60,953 nt of DNA from Lachnospiraceae bacterium (GCA_017399445.1 JAFQCM010000119.1:1-60953); one strand, 5' to 3'; positions 34,034 to 44,925 are shown, counted from the first letter of the stretch. A program made the numbers and translations. Notes: generated from the sequence alone by a model not told the origin.

Positions 34034-35767
34034 ATGAAAAAAAAGAAGCAAACAAGTATTAGAATATATATTATGATACCAGTTCTTGTATTGGGCATTG
34101 TATCAATATTATCTAATCTGATAGCATTACAAAATATTCGGAAAGTAAATAGAAATGCTACCAATATTGTAGACCATTATATGATAGCAATTTCTGAATT
34201 GGAAGAAATTCAAAGAAACACTAAAGGTCTTCACAATGAAGCGTTATCCCACATTATTGCAGTGGATGCGGAAACTATGATAAAAATTGTTTCAAGTATC
34301 CGGGAAGGGGAAATGGAACTGGATACAAATCTGGCAGAATATGAGAAATATGTAACTGAAAGTGATGCCCAGATGTATCAGGAACTTTTAGCAAATTTTG
34401 ACAATATGAAACATGCTATGATAAACATTATGGCGTATAGTGCTAATGGAGATAAAGATGCAGCCTATGCTTGTGCTAATAATGAGTTGGCTTCTAGTGC
34501 AGATGCCATGGAAGAAAACATAAAGGTAATGGAAGCTACAGCTAATGAAGGGGTTGAGAAGGCAAGGGCACAGTTGTCTAGTGTATATAGTAGTGCTTTT
34601 GGCCTTAGCGCAATTAATATTAATATTAGTTTGATAGCAGTTATCATTTCAGTTTTTAGTGTACGAAAACGAATTATTAAACCAATTACTGCAACAGAAA
34701 AAGAAATTTCTAAAATTATTAATGACATTGACAAAAGAGAAGGAGACTTAACAAAGAGAGTTACTCTTTATTATAATGATGAAATTGCAGCCCTTGGAAA
34801 TGGTATTAATGTATTTATGGAAAAACTTCAACATATTTTTGGGATGATTACCAGCAATTCTCAAAAAATGGAACTAGTAGTTTCTAAAGTAATGGACAGT
34901 GTGGATACCTCAAATAATAGTGTGGCAGATTTGCTGGCTTTAACAGAAGAATTGGCAGCTACAATGGAAGAAGTATCCGCTAACGCATCAGTTATTAATA
35001 ACAATACAGGGGATGTAAGAGAAGAAGTTAATGTAATTGCAGATAAAACTTCAAAAATTAATACCTATTCCAAAGAAATGAAGGAACATGCTGAGAATAT
35101 GGAAAATACAGCACGTATGAATATGGAAACTACGGAAGTAAAAGTAAATCAGATTTTACAGGTATTAAATAAGGCAATTGAAGAAAGTGACAGTGTAAAT
35201 CAGGTTAACAGTCTGACAGATGATATTCTTAATATTGCAAGTCAGACCAATCTGTTGGCGTTAAATGCATCTATAGAGGCAGCAAGAGCCGGTGAGGCAG
35301 GAAAAGGATTTGCGGTAGTTGCCAATGAAATTAGTCAGCTTGCTTCTGCAAGCCGTGAGGCAGCCAATAACATACAGAAAATTAATGGAGTTGTTACTAC
35401 TGCAGTACGTAATCTTGCAAATAACGCCAATGATCTGGTATTGTATATGAATGAATCCATTCTTCCGGAATTTGAATCATTTGTAGAAGCAGGAAGTGAA
35501 TATAAGCAGAATGCAACTTATATTGAAGGCGTTATGGATGAGTTTGCTACAAAGACAGATAGCTTAAAATCCGCAGTAAATGGAATTGCAACTTCTATTG
35601 ATGGAATTACAAGGGCTATCGAAGAAGGGGTAGCAGGAGTGAATGGAGCTGCAGAAAGTACTCAGATTTTGGTAAGCGATTTTGAAAATATTACTAGTCA
35701 TATGGATGAAAACCAGAAAATTGCAGGAGCATTGAAGCAAGAAACAGAAGTATTTAAAAAATTATAA
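34034..35767 (+). CDS. methyl-accepting chemotaxis protein
   Basis: This 577-residue chemoreceptor has TM1 near residues 12-32, an extracytoplasmic helical sensor of ~150 residues, TM2 near 185-207, HAMP, and a long cytoplasmic coiled coil. The conserved hairpin tip reads [21 protein letters not shown]. The ATG at 34034 is chosen because GGGGG (34021-34025) is 8 bases upstream, whereas the ATG at 34028 is too close. It pairs with the preceding binding lipoprotein and ends at a clear terminator. Confidence 0.93.
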   Translation: MKKKKQTSIRIYIMIPVLVLGIVSILSNLIALQNIRKVNRNATNIVDHYMIAISELEEIQRNTKGLHNEALSHIIAVDAETMIKIVSSIREGEMELDTNLAEYEKYVTESDAQMYQELLANFDNMKHAMINIMAYSANGDKDAAYACANNELASSADAMEENIKVMEATANEGVEKARAQLSSVYSSAFGLSAININISLIAVIISVFSVRKRIIKPITATEKEISKIINDIDKREGDLTKRVTLYYNDEIAALGNGINVFMEKLQHIFGMITSNSQKMELVVSKVMDSVDTSNNSVADLLALTEELAATMEEVSANASVINNNTGDVREEVNVIADKTSKINTYSKEMKEHAENMENTARMNMETTEVKVNQILQVLNKAIEESDSVNQVNSLTDDILNIASQTNLLALNASIEAARAGEAGKGFAVVANEISQLASASREAANNIQKINGVVTTAVRNLANNANDLVLYMNESILPEFESFVEAGSEYKQNATYIEGVMDEFATKTDSLKSAVNGIATSIDGITRAIEEGVAGVNGAAESTQILVSDFENITSHMDENQKIAGALKQETEVFKKL

Positions 35768-35779
35768 ACAGGGTTTTCG

Positions 35780-35812
35780 AGACGGTTCCTTTTTGTGGAG
35801 CCGTCTTTTGTT
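35780..35812 (+). terminator. terminator of the chemoreceptor gene
   Basis: A 10-bp stem (35780-35789 with 35797-35806, AGACGGTTCC/GGAGCCGTCT, one mismatch/wobble) is followed by TTTGTTTG. Confidence 0.8.
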
Positions 35813-35960
35813 TGTGTTCTAAAAATTGCCAATATATCAAAAAAAGAGTTGCCACAAAAAGAAAATTGTATTAAAATAAGTATGCACACATTCAAAGGCA
35901 TTTCAGCCAAGTTTCCAGGCAAAGAGATAAGAGAAAATTATTTTATAGGGAAGTCTGTAC

Positions 35961-36016
35961 TTGACAAGAGAAAACTTATAGGGTAATATTAGAACTATAA
36001 AACGAACAAATGTTTG
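35961..36016 (+). promoter_or_regulatory. recA promoter with LexA (SOS) box
   Basis: TTGACA (35961-35966), 17-bp spacer, TAATAT (35984-35989). Immediately downstream, CGAACAAATGTTTG (36003-36016) fits the Gram-positive LexA box pattern CGAAC-N4-GTTYG and would overlap early transcribed bases, so recA is expected to be SOS-repressed. Confidence 0.85.
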
Positions 36017-36032
36017 AAAAAGGAGAATTTAA

Positions 36033-37100
36033 ATGGGTAAAGAAGATAAATTAAAAGCATTAGATGCAGCACTTGCACAAATAGAAAGACAGTTTGGAAA
36101 AGGCTCAGTGATGAAATTGGGGGACACCAGTAATTCCATGCAGGTAGAAACCATTCCAACAGGTTCATTAAGCCTTGATATTGCATTAGGTATGGGTGGG
36201 ATTCCAAAAGGACGTATTGTGGAGGTTTATGGACCAGAATCCAGTGGTAAAACTACAGTGTCCTTACATATGGTTGCAGAAGTTCAGAAACGGGGAGGAA
36301 TCGCCGGATTTATTGATGCAGAACATGCATTAGATCCGGCTTATGCAAAGAAAATAGGGGTAGATATTGATAATTTATATATTTCACAGCCGGATAATGG
36401 GGAGCAGGCGTTAGAGATTACAGAAACTATGGTACGTTCCGGTGCTATAGATATTGTAATTGTAGACTCTGTAGCAGCATTAGTTCCAAAAGCAGAAATT
36501 GATGGGGATATGGGAGATGCTCATGTGGGTTTGCAGGCTAGATTAATGTCACAGGCACTACGTAAGCTTACAGCTGTAATCAGTAAATCAAATTGTATTG
36601 TTATCTTTATTAATCAGCTTCGTGAAAAAGTAGGAATCATGTTTGGTAATCCGGAAACTACTACAGGTGGTCGTGCCCTTAAATTCTATTCTTCCATTCG
36701 TTTGGATGTAAGGAGAATTGAAGCCATTAAACAGGGTGGAGAAGTGGTTGGTAACAGAACCAGAGTGAAAATAGTAAAGAATAAAATTGCCCCTCCATTT
36801 AGAGAAGCAGAATTTGATATTATGTTTGGAGAAGGAATTTCTACCGCAGGAGATGTTCTTGATTTAGCAGCGGATATTGGAGTAATTCAAAAAAGTGGTG
36901 CATGGTATGCATATGACAATAATAAGATTGGACAGGGAAGAGAAAATGCAAAAAATTTCTTGAAAGAAAATCCGGCAATTATGGAAGAAGTAGAAGGTAA
37001 GGTAAGAAATCACTTTGGATTAGATGGCGGAGTGGCAGCAGAGGAAGTTGTTGCAGAAAAAGTAACAGAGGAGGCAACAAAGGAAACTGAGGAAGAATGA
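36033..37100 (+). CDS. recA: recombinase RecA
   Basis: RecA forms the ssDNA filament for homologous recombination and stimulates LexA cleavage. The 355-residue protein has Walker [10 protein letters not shown] (about 66-74), [14 protein letters not shown], and the L2/C-terminal signatures [23 protein letters not shown] (split loops). An acidic C-terminal tail is present. SD AAGGAG. recX begins within its last codons (4-bp overlap), the usual arrangement. Confidence 0.98.
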   Translation: MGKEDKLKALDAALAQIERQFGKGSVMKLGDTSNSMQVETIPTGSLSLDIALGMGGIPKGRIVEVYGPESSGKTTVSLHMVAEVQKRGGIAGFIDAEHALDPAYAKKIGVDIDNLYISQPDNGEQALEITETMVRSGAIDIVIVDSVAALVPKAEIDGDMGDAHVGLQARLMSQALRKLTAVISKSNCIVIFINQLREKVGIMFGNPETTTGGRALKFYSSIRLDVRRIEAIKQGGEVVGNRTRVKIVKNKIAPPFREAEFDIMFGEGISTAGDVLDLAADIGVIQKSGAWYAYDNNKIGQGRENAKNFLKENPAIMEEVEGKVRNHFGLDGGVAAEEVVAEKVTEEATKETEEE

Positions 37101-37720
37101 TTATTACAGCAATAGAATATGTAGAAGGAAAAAAGTACAAAGTATATGTAAATGACGATTTTGCATTTGAGCTGTATAAAAGTGAGATTAAATCCTGTGG
37201 TCTTGAGAAAGGACAGGAATTGAATGAAGAATTATATGAGAAGATTTTATATGAAGTGGTTGGAAGACGTGCGAAAAAAAGAGCTATGCATATTTTAGAA
37301 AAGCATGATAAAACAGAGCAGCAGTTAAGAGAAAAGTTGCATGAAAACAGATATCCTTCAGAATGTATAGAAAATGCAATAAAATATGTAAAATCTTATG
37401 GATATGTTGATGATGCTTCTTATGTCAGAAAGTATGTAGAATACCGGATAAAGAAGAAAAGCAAAAAGCAGCTGAAAATGGAATTACTTGGGAAAGGAAT
37501 TTCAAATGAAATTATATCGGGAGTATTTGATGAAATAGAAGATTCTGAACTGGATACTATAAGAGAATTAATCATTAAAAAATATCCATTTTCAGCGGAT
37601 ATAACACCAGAAGAAAAAAATAAAATAAAAATGTCATTGATGCGAAAAGGTTTCCCATATTCGGATATTGAAAGAGCTTTTGCAGAATTGGAAGAAGAAG
37701 GTATTCTTGAAATTACTTGA
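37097..37720 (+). CDS. recX: regulatory protein RecX
   Basis: This 207-residue helical repeat protein modulates RecA filaments. The RecX signature is visible: [25 protein letters not shown] in pieces, [17 protein letters not shown], and [18 protein letters not shown] near the end. The start overlaps the recA stop by 4 bp, so translation is coupled. Confidence 0.92.
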   Translation: MIITAIEYVEGKKYKVYVNDDFAFELYKSEIKSCGLEKGQELNEELYEKILYEVVGRRAKKRAMHILEKHDKTEQQLREKLHENRYPSECIENAIKYVKSYGYVDDASYVRKYVEYRIKKKSKKQLKMELLGKGISNEIISGVFDEIEDSELDTIRELIIKKYPFSADITPEEKNKIKMSLMRKGFPYSDIERAFAELEEEGILEIT

Positions 37721-37799
37721 CACAATTGAGAAAAAAGTATAAAATTTAAGTGTTGTATTTTTTTGTGCAATGAAAATTAAATAAGGAGGTGCTCCTGTG
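37717..37799 (+). promoter_or_regulatory. rny promoter and SD-sequestering hairpin
   Basis: TTGACA (37717-37722), 17-bp spacer, TAAAAT (37740-37745) begins on the recX stop. The ribosome site is part of a tight hairpin, AGGAG-GTG-CTCCT (37784-37796), directly abutting the GTG start at 37797. This could limit translation initiation. Confidence 0.55.
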
Positions 37800-39341
37800 A
37801 ATTACGTTATTGCAATTGTTATTACATTGATAATAACTATACCTATTACTTACCTGGTTACTATAGAGATTCGCAAAAGAACTATGGAAGCGAAAATTGG
37901 TAGTGCCGAGGAAAAGGCAAGAGAAATAATAGATGAAGCATTAAAAGTCGCAGAAAATAAAAAGCGCGAAGCTTTACTAGAAGCTAAGGAAGAAAACCTC
38001 AAAGCCAGAAACGAAATGGAAAAAGAAACAAAGGAACGTAGGGCGGAAGTACAAAGATATGAGCGTCGTGTACTTCAGAAGGAAGAAAACTTAGACAAAA
38101 AAGCAGAAGCTATGGAAAAGCGGGAAGCTGGTTTTGCGGCGAAAGAAGAAGCATTAAATAAGCAAAAGCTGGAAGTAGAAGAGCTAAGCGAAAAACGTTT
38201 ACAGGAATTAGAAAGAATCTCAGGATTAACCTCCGAACAAGCAAAAGAATATCTTTTAAAAACTGTTGAAGATGAAGTTAGACATGAAACAGCGGTACTT
38301 GTAAAAGAGCTTGAAACAAAAGCTAAGGAAGAAGCTGAAAAAAAAGCAAAAGAGTACGTAACTACAGCTATTCAAAAATGTGCGGCAGATCATGTGGCTG
38401 AAACAACTGTTTCGGTAGTGCAGTTACCAAACGATGAAATGAAAGGTAGAATTATCGGACGTGAAGGACGAAATATTCGTACTTTAGAAACTATGACAGG
38501 CGTGGAACTCATTATTGATGATACTCCAGAAGCAGTTATTTTATCTGGCTTTGATCCAATAAGGAGAGAAGTGGCAAGAATTGCTTTGGAAAAATTAATT
38601 GTGGATGGAAGAATTCATCCAGCACGTATTGAAGAAATGGTTGAGAAGGCTCAAAAAGAAGTAGAGGTTATGATTCGTGAAGAGGGTGAAGCAGCAACTT
38701 TAGAAGTTGGGGTTCATAGTATACATCCAGAATTAGTACGTTTACTTGGTAAGATGAAATTCCGTACAAGCTATGGACAGAATGCGTTGAAACATTCTAT
38801 TGAAGTAGCTCATTTATCCGGATTATTAGCAGGCGAAATTGGTGTTGATATTCGTATGGCTAAGAGAGCAGGTTTATTACATGATATTGGTAAATCTGTG
38901 GATCAGGAAATGGAAGGCTCACATATTCAGATTGGTGTGGAACTTTGTAGAAAGTATAAGGAGTCAGGTATTATTATTAATGCAGTAGAGGCTCATCATG
39001 GAGATGTAGAACCACAATCTTTAATTGCATGTATAGTACAGGCTGCCGATACAATTTCAGCAGCACGCCCTGGTGCAAGACGTGAAACATTAGAAACATA
39101 TACGAACAGACTTAAACAGTTAGAAGATATTACAAACACATTTAAAGGTGTGGAAAAATCTTTTGCTATTCAGGCAGGAAGAGAGATTCGAGTTATGGTA
39201 GTTCCGGAACAGGTAACAGATGCTGATATGGTATTATTAGCAAGAGATATATCTAAGCAGATAGAAGCTGAGTTAGAATATTCGGGACAAATTAAGGTAA
39301 ATGTTATTAGAGAATCAAGAGTAATTGATTATGCTAAATAA
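37797..39341 (+). CDS. rny: ribonuclease Y
   Basis: RNase Y is the membrane-anchored endoribonuclease that starts mRNA decay in Firmicutes. The 514 residues show an N-terminal TM helix (about 3-22), a long charged coiled coil (about 30-165), a KH domain with [11 protein letters not shown] (about 222-232), and an HD domain with [10 protein letters not shown] (about 360-369). Order and length match the family. GTG start behind an AGGAGG that is itself in a hairpin. Position after recA-recX is common in Clostridia. Confidence 0.96.
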   Translation: MNYVIAIVITLIITIPITYLVTIEIRKRTMEAKIGSAEEKAREIIDEALKVAENKKREALLEAKEENLKARNEMEKETKERRAEVQRYERRVLQKEENLDKKAEAMEKREAGFAAKEEALNKQKLEVEELSEKRLQELERISGLTSEQAKEYLLKTVEDEVRHETAVLVKELETKAKEEAEKKAKEYVTTAIQKCAADHVAETTVSVVQLPNDEMKGRIIGREGRNIRTLETMTGVELIIDDTPEAVILSGFDPIRREVARIALEKLIVDGRIHPARIEEMVEKAQKEVEVMIREEGEAATLEVGVHSIHPELVRLLGKMKFRTSYGQNALKHSIEVAHLSGLLAGEIGVDIRMAKRAGLLHDIGKSVDQEMEGSHIQIGVELCRKYKESGIIINAVEAHHGDVEPQSLIACIVQAADTISAARPGARRETLETYTNRLKQLEDITNTFKGVEKSFAIQAGREIRVMVVPEQVTDADMVLLARDISKQIEAELEYSGQIKVNVIRESRVIDYAK

Positions 39342-39369
39342 TTTTTATTCATTATTAAAGTGTGAAAAT

Positions 39370-39410
39370 AACCGCTATATTTGTGAAGATATAGCGGTTT
39401 TACTTTATTT
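39370..39410 (+). terminator. terminator of rny
   Basis: A perfect 11-bp stem (39370-39380 with 39389-39399) is followed by TTTTACTTTATTTT. The following ~185 bp up to the next terminator contain a possible isolated promoter (TTGACA at 39506) and a 4-bp hairpin with T run (39560-39582), but no convincing gene. Confidence 0.85.
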
Positions 39411-39596
39411 TAAAGAAAATTACATGTCATAAAAATTCATATAGCTTCACATAAATTAACTGCTAATTAGTGTAGAAATGGCGTAAAATGGCGTAGCATT
39501 AAAAATTGACATAAATGCACAAGAAGAGTCATGATATGATGTGATTAACTAAGATGAATCGGAAAATATCCGGTTTATTTTTTTCTCAATTGTGGA

Positions 39597-39635
39597 AAAA
39601 ACCGTATGATTTTGTTTGAAAATCATACGGTTTTT
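39597..39635. terminator. bidirectional terminator at the end of the second chemoreceptor gene
   Basis: A perfect 17-bp inverted repeat (39597-39613 with 39619-39635, 5-nt loop) has A and T runs at both ends. It would stop minus-strand transcription from the chemoreceptor gene and also plus-strand readthrough. Confidence 0.93.
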
Positions 39636-39651
39636 ATTAAATAAAATGTTT

Positions 39652-41847
39652 TTATAATGTAAATTGTTTTAAAAGTTCTGTAAGTTCTTCTGCTCGTTTA
39701 GCTAGATTAGAAGAAGCCTCATCCAGCTTGGTTACAGATGTTAACTGTTTCACTGCGGTTTCTGCTACATTAGAAGAACATGCAGAAGTTTCTTCAGATA
39801 CAGCAGAAATACTTTCAATTGCAGAAAGAGTAGTATCTCTGGAAACTCCCATGGAATCTACGTCAGATGTAATAGTAGTAAGAGAGTTTACCAAATTTGA
39901 AATCTGCTGACTCATATCATTAAAGGATGTAGTAGTGTTACTAACTGCTTCTTTCTGGGAATCAACAATGGTTTCCGCCTGCTTGGCAGTTTGGACTACA
40001 TCATGGGTCTGAGCAATCATTTGTTCTATAATTTTATTAATTTCATTTGCAGAATTTAAGGATTGATCTGCTAATTTACGAATTTGTTCTGCTACAACTG
40101 AGAAACCACGTCCTGCCTCGCCTGCTCTGGCTGCTTCAATAGAAGCGTTTAAGGAAAGAAGATTGGTTTCTTCGGCAATATCATTAATGGCATCTACAAT
40201 ATGACTGATAGAACGAGAACGTTCTTCTAATTGTTCAATTGCTGTAATTACTTTAGAAGTAATCTGAGAAGTTGCCTGTGCACTTTCGTTTAATACATCC
40301 ATAGAACTGATACCACTATGGATAGAAGCATTTGTTGCAGTGGTAAGTTTGCTGATTTGAGTAGTATTCTCAGATACAGTGGATATCTTAGTTGAAAGCG
40401 AATCCATCTGAGAAAGACAATCAGCAGAGTCTACATCTAACTGGTTAATTCCTGATTCAATATCGGAAATTGCAAACTGAATATCCTGGGAAGTTTGCAT
40501 AAATGTAGAAGAAGACTCGGCTACAAAGGTGGCAGCAGCAGTCAGTTCATTACTCATGTCATTTACATTTTTAATTAAAAGTTTCATGTTGGCAATCATA
40601 TCTGTGATGCCTGCTGTTAATAGCTTGAATTCATCTTTACGTTTCGTCCTTACTTCTACTGTCAAATCACCCTTTGCAACTTTTCTAAGTTGATGTGTAA
40701 TATTATTAATAGTAGAGCTGATACCGTTGGATAGGACAGTACCTAAAATGATTGCAAGTAAACAACCAATAATTACAAATAAAATAGTATTATTGCGGAT
40801 ATCCGCTACCTGTGCCAGTATATATGATTTTGGTATTAAAGAACAAAGCATAGCATTCTGGTTTTGAAGTTTGTGATATAAGAAAAGGTAGTCTGTATCG
40901 TTTAATGTAACGTCTTCAAAACCATTTACATCTTCTCCTGCTAAGGCTGTTGCATAAAAGTCCTGAGTAGAAAAAACAAGAGAGCCGTCAGTAGAAAAAG
41001 AGTCGTTGGAAAGTACTTCTTTACCATCCTGAGTAACTAAAGCAACTACACTGCCTTCCCCGGCATCCAGAGAGGAGAGAGTATTAGTAATTACATCGCG
41101 TTTCACATCAACAATCATAAAAGTACTTGATTCTGGTAATTGTCTTACCAATCGAACACCATATTTATCACTGGAAGTATTCAGTGCTTCGTCAATCTCC
41201 GGCTGAGTTCCAAACCAAAAGAATTTATATTTATCAGCTTTTGCGATTGTACCTGACTCAGTCTCTGAGTAAAGAGTATATAAATTCTTTTCTAGTGTCT
41301 GAGAAGTAGTAATAGAATCTACTTTGTCAGAAAGAAAATAATAGTTAGATACTAATGGATCAGAAGTGACTGTTTTTCCAAATAGTGATTTAAAGCTGTT
41401 AAATGTAGTAGTCTGTTTAATGCTATCTGTAAGATATAAACCAGCAAAATAGTACTTTAATTCCTGCTCATTCATATAAGGCATGTAGTTGGACTGAACA
41501 TTGTTAAATGCTAAATCTAAATAATCTACCATCATTTTCATTGTCTGACCAGCTGAATTTTCATATGTACTAGTAATAGCACTGGAAGATTTCATGTAAG
41601 AAGAAACCCCCAACATAATAATACATATAATAATCACCATAAACGAAGAAATTAATTGGAAATAAATTCGTTGAAAAAATGGAATTTCTGAAGTTTTCTT
41701 GAGAGAGAGTTCTGACTTCTTCACTCTTTTTCCAAAAGACATTCCAAATTTCTTTTTTGTAGACTGCCTTTCTTTTTGTGGTTTTGGCTTAGGTTGTTTT
41801 GGTTTAGGCTTCCTGGTAGAAGCCATTTTTTTGTTTTGTAATTTCAT
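39652..41847 (-). CDS. methyl-accepting chemotaxis protein with basic N-terminal tail
   Basis: This 731-residue chemoreceptor starts at the ATG at 41847, which has AGGAGG 7 bases upstream; the ATG at 41868 lacks a ribosome site. The first ~50 residues are an unusual Lys/Pro/Arg-rich cytoplasmic tail ([14 protein letters not shown]). TM1 follows near residue 70-92, then a ~270-residue dCache-like extracytoplasmic domain, TM2 ([16 protein letters not shown]), HAMP, and a signalling coiled coil with tip [20 protein letters not shown]. The ligand is unknown. Transcribed alone from a sigma-A promoter, unlike the other chemoreceptor. Confidence 0.93.
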   Translation of the reverse strand: MKLQNKKMASTRKPKPKQPKPKPQKERQSTKKKFGMSFGKRVKKSELSLKKTSEIPFFQRIYFQLISSFMVIIICIIMLGVSSYMKSSSAITSTYENSAGQTMKMMVDYLDLAFNNVQSNYMPYMNEQELKYYFAGLYLTDSIKQTTTFNSFKSLFGKTVTSDPLVSNYYFLSDKVDSITTSQTLEKNLYTLYSETESGTIAKADKYKFFWFGTQPEIDEALNTSSDKYGVRLVRQLPESSTFMIVDVKRDVITNTLSSLDAGEGSVVALVTQDGKEVLSNDSFSTDGSLVFSTQDFYATALAGEDVNGFEDVTLNDTDYLFLYHKLQNQNAMLCSLIPKSYILAQVADIRNNTILFVIIGCLLAIILGTVLSNGISSTINNITHQLRKVAKGDLTVEVRTKRKDEFKLLTAGITDMIANMKLLIKNVNDMSNELTAAATFVAESSSTFMQTSQDIQFAISDIESGINQLDVDSADCLSQMDSLSTKISTVSENTTQISKLTTATNASIHSGISSMDVLNESAQATSQITSKVITAIEQLEERSRSISHIVDAINDIAEETNLLSLNASIEAARAGEAGRGFSVVAEQIRKLADQSLNSANEINKIIEQMIAQTHDVVQTAKQAETIVDSQKEAVSNTTTSFNDMSQQISNLVNSLTTITSDVDSMGVSRDTTLSAIESISAVSEETSACSSNVAETAVKQLTSVTKLDEASSNLAKRAEELTELLKQFTL

Positions 41848-41886
41848 AGTAATTACCTCCTGCCTCATAAAAATATAGTTTATATA

Positions 41887-41915
41887 ATTTTACCAAAAAA
41901 GAAAGAAAATTTCAA
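41887..41915 (-). promoter_or_regulatory. sigma-A promoter of the second chemoreceptor gene
   Basis: On the minus strand TTGAAA (41910-41915), 17-bp spacer, TAAAAT (41887-41892), 40 bp upstream of the start. Confidence 0.65.
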
Positions 41916-41944
41916 TGAAAATTGTAGAAAAGTGTAAAATTGTA

Positions 41945-42106
41945 GTAACAGTTCATCCATGATATGTGATACAAGTGCATTATGCTCGCATAAAATGCAC
42001 TTGTATCACATATCATGGGCGGAACTATTACAAATAGAAGTAGCAATGAGTTACTGTTTACAGTATGCTGTGAACAGTAACAGCAATGAAACTATTGAAC
42101 TGTTTA
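41945..42106. repeat. palindromic repeat element, copy 1
   Basis: This 162-bp element is bounded by an imperfect inverted repeat (GTAACAGTTCA at 41945-41955, TGAACTGTT at 42096-42104). It contains a perfect 24-bp stem (41958-41981 with 41994-42017), extended outward by GTAACAGTTC/GAACTATTAC pairing to about 42031, and a second 14-bp hairpin (42050-42063 with 42068-42081). The 24-bp stem and its flanks recur almost unchanged at 50685-50848. No coding capacity. The rest of the gap, 42107-42319, is AT-rich with nothing recognised. Confidence 0.8.
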
Positions 42107-42319
42107 TAAAGTTCGTAAGAAAAAGCAATGACTTAATGGAGAGAGGATTGGCTTTGTCCTCTGTTATATTCAAGGGGGAATTTAAGAGTTTTTGATAATC
42201 CTTTTTGAAAGAAATACCCTAAATTAATTCATTTTCAAGGCAAAATAAATAAAAAATCCACTTCAAACCAAAAAAAACTATAAAAAACAATAAAAAAATG
42301 AAGGATTTACACTTCTGAC

Positions 42320-42348
42320 TTGCAAAACTACATATAATATATTATACT
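42320..42348 (+). promoter_or_regulatory. sigma-A promoter of the aminotransferase gene
   Basis: TTGCAA (42320-42325), 17-bp spacer, TATACT (42343-42348), followed by a ~75-nt A/C-rich leader. Confidence 0.8.
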
Positions 42349-42426
42349 AAAGCAAGTGTGACATTCACATAACACACATAACACATAGAAACGAAAGAAT
42401 ATGATTAAATTTAAGGTGGTGCAATT

Positions 42427-43623
42427 ATGTCATTAACATTATCAAAGAAAGCAATGGCAGTTAAGCCGTCATCAACATTGGCGATTACGGCAAAGGCGAA
42501 AGAAATGAAAGCAAATGGTGTAGATGTGGTAGGATTTGGAGCAGGAGAACCAGATTTTAATACACCTGACAATATTAATGAAGCAGCAATTCGTGCAATT
42601 AATGAAGGATTTACAAAATATACACCAGCTTCTGGTATTATGGAATTAAAAGAAGCAATTTGTGAAAAATTCAAAAGATTTAATGGAATCTCCTATGAGC
42701 CAGGCCAGATTGTGATTAGTAATGGTGGAAAGCACTGTTTAACAAATATATTTGAAGCTATTTTAAATCCGGGAGATGAAGTAATTATTCCGGCACCATA
42801 CTGGTTAAGTTATCCTGAAATCGTAAAATTGGCAGATGGTGTACCTGTATTTATTCGTGGAGAAAAGAAAGATGGATATAAAGTAAGTGCAGAACAGATT
42901 AAAGCTGCAATTACGCCAAATACAAAAGCTTTAGTATTAAATACACCAAGTAACCCAACTGGTATGATTTATACTCGTGAAGAATTAGAAGCAATTGCGA
43001 AAGTAGTTGTAGAAGCAGACATTTATGTAATTGCTGATGAAATGTATGAAAACTTATTATATAACGGAGCAGAACATGTAAGTATTGCTTCTTTAGGAGA
43101 AGAAATTTATAAGAGAACCATTACTTGTAGTGGTGTGGCAAAAGGATATGCCATGACAGGATGGAGAATAGGTTACATTGGTGCCAGTGCAGAAGTGGCA
43201 AAAGTGATGGGAAGCCTTCAGAGTCATCAGACATCAAACCCTAACTCTATTGCTCAGAAAGCTGCATTAGAAGCTATCAGCGGACCACAGGATACGGTAG
43301 AGGCAATGCGTCAGGAATTTGATAAACGTAGAAAATATATGTATGAAAGATTCTGCAAGATGCCACATGTTTCTACTTTAGAACCACAAGGAGCATTCTA
43401 TGTATTTGTAGATGTAACAGAAGCTTGCGAAAAAGAGTACAAAGGTGAAAAAATCGGAACGGCTGCAAAACTTGCAGATATCTTAATCAATGATTATTCT
43501 GTAGCAGTAGTACCATGTGCAGATTTTGGATTTGATGATCATATCAGATTATCTTATGCAACTTCTTTAGAACAGATTGAAAAAGGTTTAGATCGTATTG
43601 AAACTTTCTTAAAGACTTTATAA
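42427..43623 (+). CDS. pyridoxal-phosphate aminotransferase, aspartate aminotransferase type
   Basis: This 398-residue fold-type I class I/II aminotransferase has the PLP lysine in SGVAKGYAMTGWRIGY (about residues 235-250), the TPSNPTGMIY motif and the substrate-binding Arg region DDHIRLSYATS near the C-terminus. It groups with the Bacillus AspB (I-gamma) type, which interconverts aspartate and oxaloacetate, but substrate range in this group varies. SD AAGGTGG upstream of the ATG. Single gene with its own promoter and terminator. Confidence 0.9.
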   Translation: MSLTLSKKAMAVKPSSTLAITAKAKEMKANGVDVVGFGAGEPDFNTPDNINEAAIRAINEGFTKYTPASGIMELKEAICEKFKRFNGISYEPGQIVISNGGKHCLTNIFEAILNPGDEVIIPAPYWLSYPEIVKLADGVPVFIRGEKKDGYKVSAEQIKAAITPNTKALVLNTPSNPTGMIYTREELEAIAKVVVEADIYVIADEMYENLLYNGAEHVSIASLGEEIYKRTITCSGVAKGYAMTGWRIGYIGASAEVAKVMGSLQSHQTSNPNSIAQKAALEAISGPQDTVEAMRQEFDKRRKYMYERFCKMPHVSTLEPQGAFYVFVDVTEACEKEYKGEKIGTAAKLADILINDYSVAVVPCADFGFDDHIRLSYATSLEQIEKGLDRIETFLKTL

Positions 43624-43646
43624 GATAAATATAGAAAAGAGAGAAT

Positions 43647-43672
43647 AAGGGTGTCATAAGGCACCCTTTTTC
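43647..43672 (+). terminator. terminator of the aminotransferase gene
   Basis: AAGGGTG (43647-43653) pairs with CACCCTT (43662-43668) and is followed by a T run to 43671. Confidence 0.85.
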
Positions 43673-43699
43673 AGTGGAAAAATGCAAGGAGGACATGTG

Positions 43700-44239
43700 A
43701 TGCCAGAAGAAATAAAACGAATTAAAAGAGAACTAGTACAAAAGGGAAGTATTATTGATGTATATAAGGACCACATGCTGTTGCCGGATGGTCAGGTGAA
43801 AAAGTGGGATTTTATTAAACATAAAGGAGCAGCAGGTGTAGTGGCAGTAACAAAAGAAGGAAAACTTCTTATGGTTCGCCAGTATCGAAATGCATTAGAC
43901 AGATACACCATAGAAATACCTGCTGGAGGAAGAGATTATGAGGAGGAGCCTACCATTCAGTGTGCAGCACGAGAACTGGAAGAAGAAACAGGATTTCGTT
44001 CTGAAAATTTGGAATATTTGATTTCTTTAAAAACTACAGTTGCTTTTTGTGATGAATTAATTGATGTATATGTGGCAAAAGATTTGATTCCTTCAAAACA
44101 GAATTTAGATGAAGGAGAGTATATCAATGTAGAAGAATATGAATTAGAGGAATTGTGTCAGATGATATTTGATAAGAAAATACAGGATTCTAAAACTATA
44201 TCTGCTATTTTAGCTTATAAAGTAAAATATAATAAATAA
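43700..44239 (+). CDS. Nudix hydrolase, ADP-ribose pyrophosphatase type
   Basis: This 179-residue protein has a complete Nudix box (G-x5-E-x7-REL-x-EE-x-GF) running through GGRDYEEEP and ARELEEETGF. The N-terminal beta domain (KGSIIDVYKDHMLLPDGQ) and size fit ADP-ribose pyrophosphatases (NudF), which clear ADP-ribose to AMP and ribose 5-phosphate. The ATG at 43700 has AAGGAGG 6 bases upstream and is preferred over an ATG at 43682. The order nudix-spoIIM-xerD resembles the Bacillus and clostridial neighbourhood of nudF. Confidence 0.9.
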   Translation: MPEEIKRIKRELVQKGSIIDVYKDHMLLPDGQVKKWDFIKHKGAAGVVAVTKEGKLLMVRQYRNALDRYTIEIPAGGRDYEEEPTIQCAARELEEETGFRSENLEYLISLKTTVAFCDELIDVYVAKDLIPSKQNLDEGEYINVEEYELEELCQMIFDKKIQDSKTISAILAYKVKYNK

Positions 44240-44308
44240 GAAATTCCAAAGTTATATATTTTAAAAATCTGCATAAGTATATAGAAAAAGGTACAGGCAG
44301 GATTAACT

Positions 44309-44911
44309 ATGAAACAAACCCTTACACTAAAACAATCAAAAAAAGGTATCAACAAATTTATTGTACTCTTTTGTATTGGATTTTTGGCTGGAATTGTCAT
44401 TGGAAATTTCTTTATTCCCTCAGCTGGTGAGGAAGCAGGGCTTATGAGTGCTTATTTTCTGAATAAGTTTGAATATATGGAAATAGAGTATAGCTCTTTA
44501 TTTGTATATATTTTGGAACGAAGAATGAAAGTGTACTGGCTACTGACTATTTTAGGAATTACGGGAGTAGGATGCATTGCTGCATGGGGATATACTATGT
44601 GGCTTGGAATCAGTACAGGTGCTTTTTTAAGCGTCTGCATATTAAGAATGGGAATTATTGGAATATTAGTGGGAGCAGTATCTTTGTTTCCTCATTACTT
44701 AATTTATGTTCCTGTTTATGTGCTACTTATGTGGAGAATTAATGAAAATGCAGAAATGATAAAAAATAATTCCGTGGAACATGAGAAAAAGAAAATAATA
44801 GGAAAGTACTTTCTTATTATGGCACTAGTATCACTGATTTTACTGGTGGGAGTTATTTTGGAAAGCAATGTTAATCCTTATTTAATGAAAAAGGTATTAA
44901 AACTGGTATAA
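44309..44911 (+). CDS. SpoIIM-like membrane protein (stage II sporulation protein M family)
   Basis: This 200-residue protein has a short cytoplasmic N-terminus and about five TM segments (first FIVLFCIGFLAGIVIGNFF). It has the SpoIIM-type core with a glycine-rich TM pair (GISTGAFLSVCILRMGIIGILVGAVSLFPHYL, split over two helices). In Bacillus SpoIIM works with SpoIID/SpoIIP in engulfment; the domain also occurs in non-sporulating species. Its position next to xerD matches sporulating Firmicutes. Whether this strain sporulates cannot be told from the window. Confidence 0.8.
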   Translation: MKQTLTLKQSKKGINKFIVLFCIGFLAGIVIGNFFIPSAGEEAGLMSAYFLNKFEYMEIEYSSLFVYILERRMKVYWLLTILGITGVGCIAAWGYTMWLGISTGAFLSVCILRMGIIGILVGAVSLFPHYLIYVPVYVLLMWRINENAEMIKNNSVEHEKKKIIGKYFLIMALVSLILLVGVILESNVNPYLMKKVLKLV

Positions 44912-44925
44912 TGGAAAATTTTTCG

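Noticed and set aside
35795..35986. 63-codon frame after the first chemoreceptor
   Set aside because: Starts inside the terminator and overlaps the recA promoter; no ribosome site.
39506..39582. Small RNA gene between rny and the second chemoreceptor
   Set aside because: TTGACA is present but the -10 is poor (CATGAT, 18-bp spacer) and the terminator stem is only 4 bp.
41959..42195. 78-codon reading frame in palindromic copy 1 (with a similar minus-strand frame in copy 2)
   Set aside because: The shared peptide arises only because the palindrome is repeated; no ribosome site and no conservation outside the stem.
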